From assembly GCA_963965975.1 (NCBI GenBank), contig OZ014411.1:12850501-12914500 (forward strand): DNA of 64,000 nucleotides, in the 5' to 3' direction. This DNA comes from Xestospongia bergquistia (Eukaryota; Porifera; Demospongiae; Haplosclerida; Petrosiidae). Within the stretch, counting starts at the first letter, position 1; each line of letters starts with the position of its first letter. Shown here in pieces: positions 60,230 through 64,000 of this stretch. The notes beneath the pieces are model-generated. The model was not told where the DNA came from and did not search any database. It was given only the letters and a program-made list of their open reading frames with translations. Both the position numbers and the translations under genes were made by a program.

Positions 60230-63010
60230 GTTATAACTTATGATTTGAATGTGTCGTTTACAATATAATAGGAGGTAAGTGTGATAAAATAAAGTATAAA
60301 TTTTAAATGTATTTAAATCCAATGTGTTTTTTTTATTCTATTTCCTTTCTTTTCATATATATGATACTGTTATTACATGTGATCTGAACGCGTCCTTTAC
60401 AATATAATAGTTTGTAAGTGTGATGAAATATAGTATAAATTCTAAGTATTAAAATCCAATGTCTTCCTTTATATTTATTCTATTGCTTTTCTTTTCATAT
60501 ATATGATACTGTTATTACTTGTGATCTGAACGTGTCCTTTACAATAGTTTGTAAGTGTGATGAAATATAGTATAAATTCTAAGTGTATTTAAATCCAATG
60601 TGTTCCTTTTTATTTACACTATTGCTTTTCTTTTCACATATATCATGCTGTTATTACTCGTGATCTGAATATGTGTTTACAATATAATAGTTTGTAAGTG
60701 TGATGAAATATAGTATAAATTCTAAGTGAATTTAAATCCAATGTGTTCCTTTTTATTTACTCTGTTGCCTTTCTTTTGATATATGTGATACTATTATTAC
60801 TTGTGATCTGAACGTATTCTTTACAATATAATAGTCGGTAAGTATGATGAAATATAGTATAAATTCTAAGTGTATTTAAATCCAATTTGTTCCTTTTTAT
60901 TTACTTAATTGCTTTTCTTTTCATATATATGATACTGTTATTACTTGTGATCTGAACATGTCCTTTACAATATAATAGGAGGTAAGTGTGTTGAAATATA
61001 GTATAAATTCTGAGTGTATTTAAATCCAATGTGTTACTTTTTATTTACTCTATTGATTTTCTTTATATATATATGATACTGTTATTACTTGTGATCTGAA
61101 CGTGTCCTTTACAATATAATAGTTTGTAAGTGCGATGAAACATAGTATAAATTCTAAGTGTATTTAAATCCAATGTGTTCCTTTTTTATTTACTCTATTG
61201 CTTTTCGTTTAATATATATGATGCTGTTATTACTTGTGATCTGAACGTGTCCTTTACAATCTAATAGTCGGTGAGTGTGATGAAATATAGTATAAATTCT
61301 AAGTGTATTTAAATCCAATGTGTTCCTTTTTATTTACTCTATTGCTTTTCTTATCATATATATGATACTGTTATTACTTGTGATCTGAATATGTCCTTTG
61401 CAATATAATAGTCGGTAAATGTGATGAAATATAGTATAAATTCTAAGTGTATTTAAATCCAATGAGTTCCTTTTTATTTACTCTATTGCTTTTCTTTTCA
61501 TATACATGATACTGTTATTACTTGTGATCTGATGTTGTCCTTTACAATATAATAGTCGGTAAGTATGATGAAATATAGTATAAATTCTAAGTGTTTTTAA
61601 ATCAAATTTGTTTCTTTTTATTTACACTATTGCTTTTCTTTTTATAAATATGATACTGTTATTACTTGTGATCTGAACCTGTCCTTTACAATATAATAGT
61701 TTGTAAGTGTGGTTAAATATAGTATAAATTCTAAGTGTATTAAAATCCAATGTGTTCCTTTTTATTTACTCTATTGCTTTTCTTTTAATAAATATGATCC
61801 TGTTATTACTTTTGATCTGAACGTGTCCTTTACAATATAATAGGAGGTAAGTGTGATGAAATATAGTATAAATTCTAAGTGTATTTAAATCCAATGTGTT
61901 CCTTTTTATTTACTCTATTGCTTTTTTTTTCATATATATGATACTGTTATTACTTTTTATCTGAATGTGTCCTTTACAATATAATAGTTGGTAAGTGTTA
62001 CGAAATATAGTATAAATTCTAAGTGTATTTAAATCCAATGAGTTCCTTTTTATTTACTCTATTGCTTTTCTTTTCATATATATGATGGTGTTATTACTTG
62101 TAATTTGAACGTTTCCTTTACAATATAATAGTTGGTAAGTGTGATAAAATATAGTATAAATTCTAAGTGTATTTAAATCCAATATGTTCCTTTTTATTTA
62201 CTCTATTGCTTTTATTTTCATATATATGATACTGTTGTTACTTGTGATCTGAACGTGTCTTTTACAATATAATAGTGTGTAAGTATGATGAAATATAGTA
62301 TAAATTCTAAGTGTATTTAAATCCAATATGTTTCTTTTTATTTACTCTATTGGTTTTTTTTTTCATATATATGATACTGTTATTACTTGTGATCTGAACG
62401 TGTCCTTTACAATATAATAGTTTGTAAGTGTGATGAAATATAGTATAAATTCTAAGTATATTTAAATCCAATGTCTTCCTTTTTTTGCTCTATTGCTTTT
62501 TTAAATATATATGATATTGTTATTACTTGTGATCTGAACATGTCCTTTACAATATATATTAGTCGGTAATTGTGATGAAATATAGTATAAGTTCTAAGTG
62601 TATTTAAATCCAATGTGTTCCTCTTTATTTACTCTATTGCTTTTCTTTTCATATATATGATACTGTTTTTACTTGCGATCTCAATGTCTCCTTTACAATA
62701 TAATAGTCGGTAATTGTTATGAAATATAGTATAAATTATAAATGTATTTAAATCCAATGTATTCCTTTTTATTTACTCTTTTTTTCTTTTAATGTATTAT
62801 GATGCGATGATTATTTGTGATCTGAATGTGTTTTTGCAATACAATAGATGGTAAGTTTGATGAAATATAGTATAAATTCTAAGTGTATTTCAATCCAATG
62901 TTTTCATTTTATTTACTCTATTGTTTTTTTTCTTTCTGGTGTTATGATGCTGTGATAACTTGCGATCTGAATATGTCCTTTACAATAATTTATAATAGTT
63001 GGTAAGTGTG
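60230..63010 (+). repeat. Intronic satellite array 5, about 20 junctions
   Basis: Junctions run from 60,273 to 63,002 with TTT, TCG, GAG, TTG and TGT spacers. One unit (near 60,545) lost the acceptor tail so that ACAATAG directly precedes TTTGTAAG. Its last two units match the divergent last two units of array 1. Confidence 0.95.
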
Positions 63011-63476
63011 GTCTTACATTTCTACACATGTTTTGTCATTATGGTAAAGAAAGTATTTGTTGTATTTGGTCTGTTTGAATTATGAATAAATATTAAATTT
63101 TGTTGGAAGCTTTGTTTTATAAATATGTGAGTTTGATTTCTTTGTAAGGTATTCTAGTTCATTCTCTACACTACTAAGAATATTTATTAGTAACTTTTGT
63201 TATTACTACACATTACTGTTAATTGTTAAAATTCTATTTATAATAGTTTGTCTATAAAAGTGTCTATTATGACGTAATGATTATGTTTGTATTGCAGAGT
63301 GTTATTTATATTAGTAACACTATTTCTAAGAATTGTTGAGAGTTGCTTTTTATCTTAGTTTGCAAAGTTACTAGCATAGTGATGTAATACATTATAACAT
63401 TGATAACATATATAATATACAACTGTTTTGATATGTTGTCTTGGTTGACATTAATGGTTTATTATAATATTTATAG

Positions 63477-63575
63477 GTGGGATCTACTCCAGTCATGTTA
63501 GCAGCAAAGAAGGGGCACAAGGATATTGTTTTGATTTTAACACAGAAAGGAGCCAATCTAGAAGTTGTTAACAAA
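63477..63575 (+). CDS. Ankyrin exon B5, right gene
   Basis: Same protein as B1. The acceptor is TATTTATAG rather than TATATTTAG. Homology to the other B-to-A introns fades by about 63,850, so this is the last pair of the expanded array. Confidence 0.9.
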
Positions 63576-63878
63576 GTAAGTATATATTTACATATAACAA
63601 GCAGTTAATAATAAAATGCAACTTCTTTTTCCTTAAAGACAGTTGTTAATTATGATAGTATTGTAATTGTTGTGATACTGTTCCAGTTGTATTATTTTCT
63701 TTAATGACATGATAAATTAGATGAATATTTGAAGAAGAACTCGATACAAAGGTCTGATCATAATATTAGGAAAATGTGTAATTGTTTTACTATGTGTGCA
63801 GTGATCAATTTTCCTACTTATTAGACACAAATTGATAATTATTGATTTACATTATTTTTTTAAAAGTAGTCTTTTCAG

Positions 63879-63947
63879 GTGCATACTAATACATCAGTGA
63901 AGATTGTGATGCAAAGTATGAAATGTTTGGCTTTGAAATGTCTTTAA
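63879..63947 (+). CDS. Candidate terminal exon of right ankyrin gene
   Basis: A good acceptor (AGTCTTTTCAG) at the point where repeat homology ends opens a phase-0 frame. It reads VHTNTSVKIVMQSMKCLALK, then CL and TAA at 63,945. If used, it would end the protein at 398 residues. No similarity supports it, and the gene could instead continue beyond the window. Confidence 0.35.
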   Translation: MHTNTSVKIVMQSMKCLALKCL

Positions 63948-64000
63948 AATTATCAATGAAATATTAGTGTAGCATACTTTTATATGCCTACTATTGGCTA

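Noticed and set aside
47700-63010. CRISPR-like regular spacing
   Set aside because: The conserved part is the whole unit, there are no unique spacers of constant size, and the context is a eukaryotic intron.

Overview
The window looks like AT-rich nuclear DNA of an early-branching animal. A demosponge such as Amphimedon is my best guess. The reasons are single-repeat ankyrin exons with clean GTAAGT/AG introns, sponge-style fibronectin-III and pogo/Tigger remnants, and very little intact coding sequence outside short exons. Nothing suggests a bacterial or viral genome. The species call is inference.

Layout. The window is framed by a large inverted duplication. The left arm (about 1-6,965) and right arm (about 36,530-51,300) each carry the 5' part of an ankyrin-repeat gene, head to head, with start codons at 4,868 (minus strand) and 37,538 (plus strand). 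Both proteins start with a 15-residue exon that fits an N-myristoylation signal (MGTxLS). A 31-residue ankyrin cap exon follows, then 99-bp phase-0 exons that each encode exactly one 33-residue ankyrin repeat, alternating between type A (GWAALHYASYEGH) and type B (TPVMLAAKKGHKDIV). The right gene has five A/B pairs in view and possibly a terminal exon at 63,879. The left gene runs off the left edge after one pair.

The A-to-B introns hold arrays of a ~144-bp satellite. Each unit carries a GTAAGT donor, a branch-point-like CTGAAC, a TTTACAATATAATAG acceptor and a variable 3-nt spacer before the next donor. Each unit therefore resembles a mini-intron plus a one-codon micro-exon or recursive-splicing site. 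This is the most unusual signal in the window.

The right gene's introns also contain insertions missing from the left arm: a ~4-kb block with a 1.3-kb tandem duplication in intron 1, and a ~2.5-kb pogo/Tigger-like transposon in intron 2. That transposon carries a nearly intact DDE transposase (one early stop) and, divergently, a HIRAN-like second ORF (one internal stop). They share a 96-bp promoter-like gap with a palindromic E-box and an NRF1-like site.

The core between the arms (7-36.5 kb) is a patchwork. At 9.8-12.5 kb there is a decayed minus-strand multi-exon gene plus a zinc-finger start. At 12.5-26.5 kb there are nested inverted and direct copies (A, B, C) of a block with a 119-codon coiled-coil ORF and a 78-codon ORF. 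At 17.6-26.4 kb a palindrome carries two indel-free copies of a 346-nt GC-rich, probably structured element with a TATA-like box and a T8 run. At 27-36.5 kb there are direct duplications, a 131-bp MITE in two copies, decayed coiled-coil exons, minisatellites and a GC-rich hairpin.
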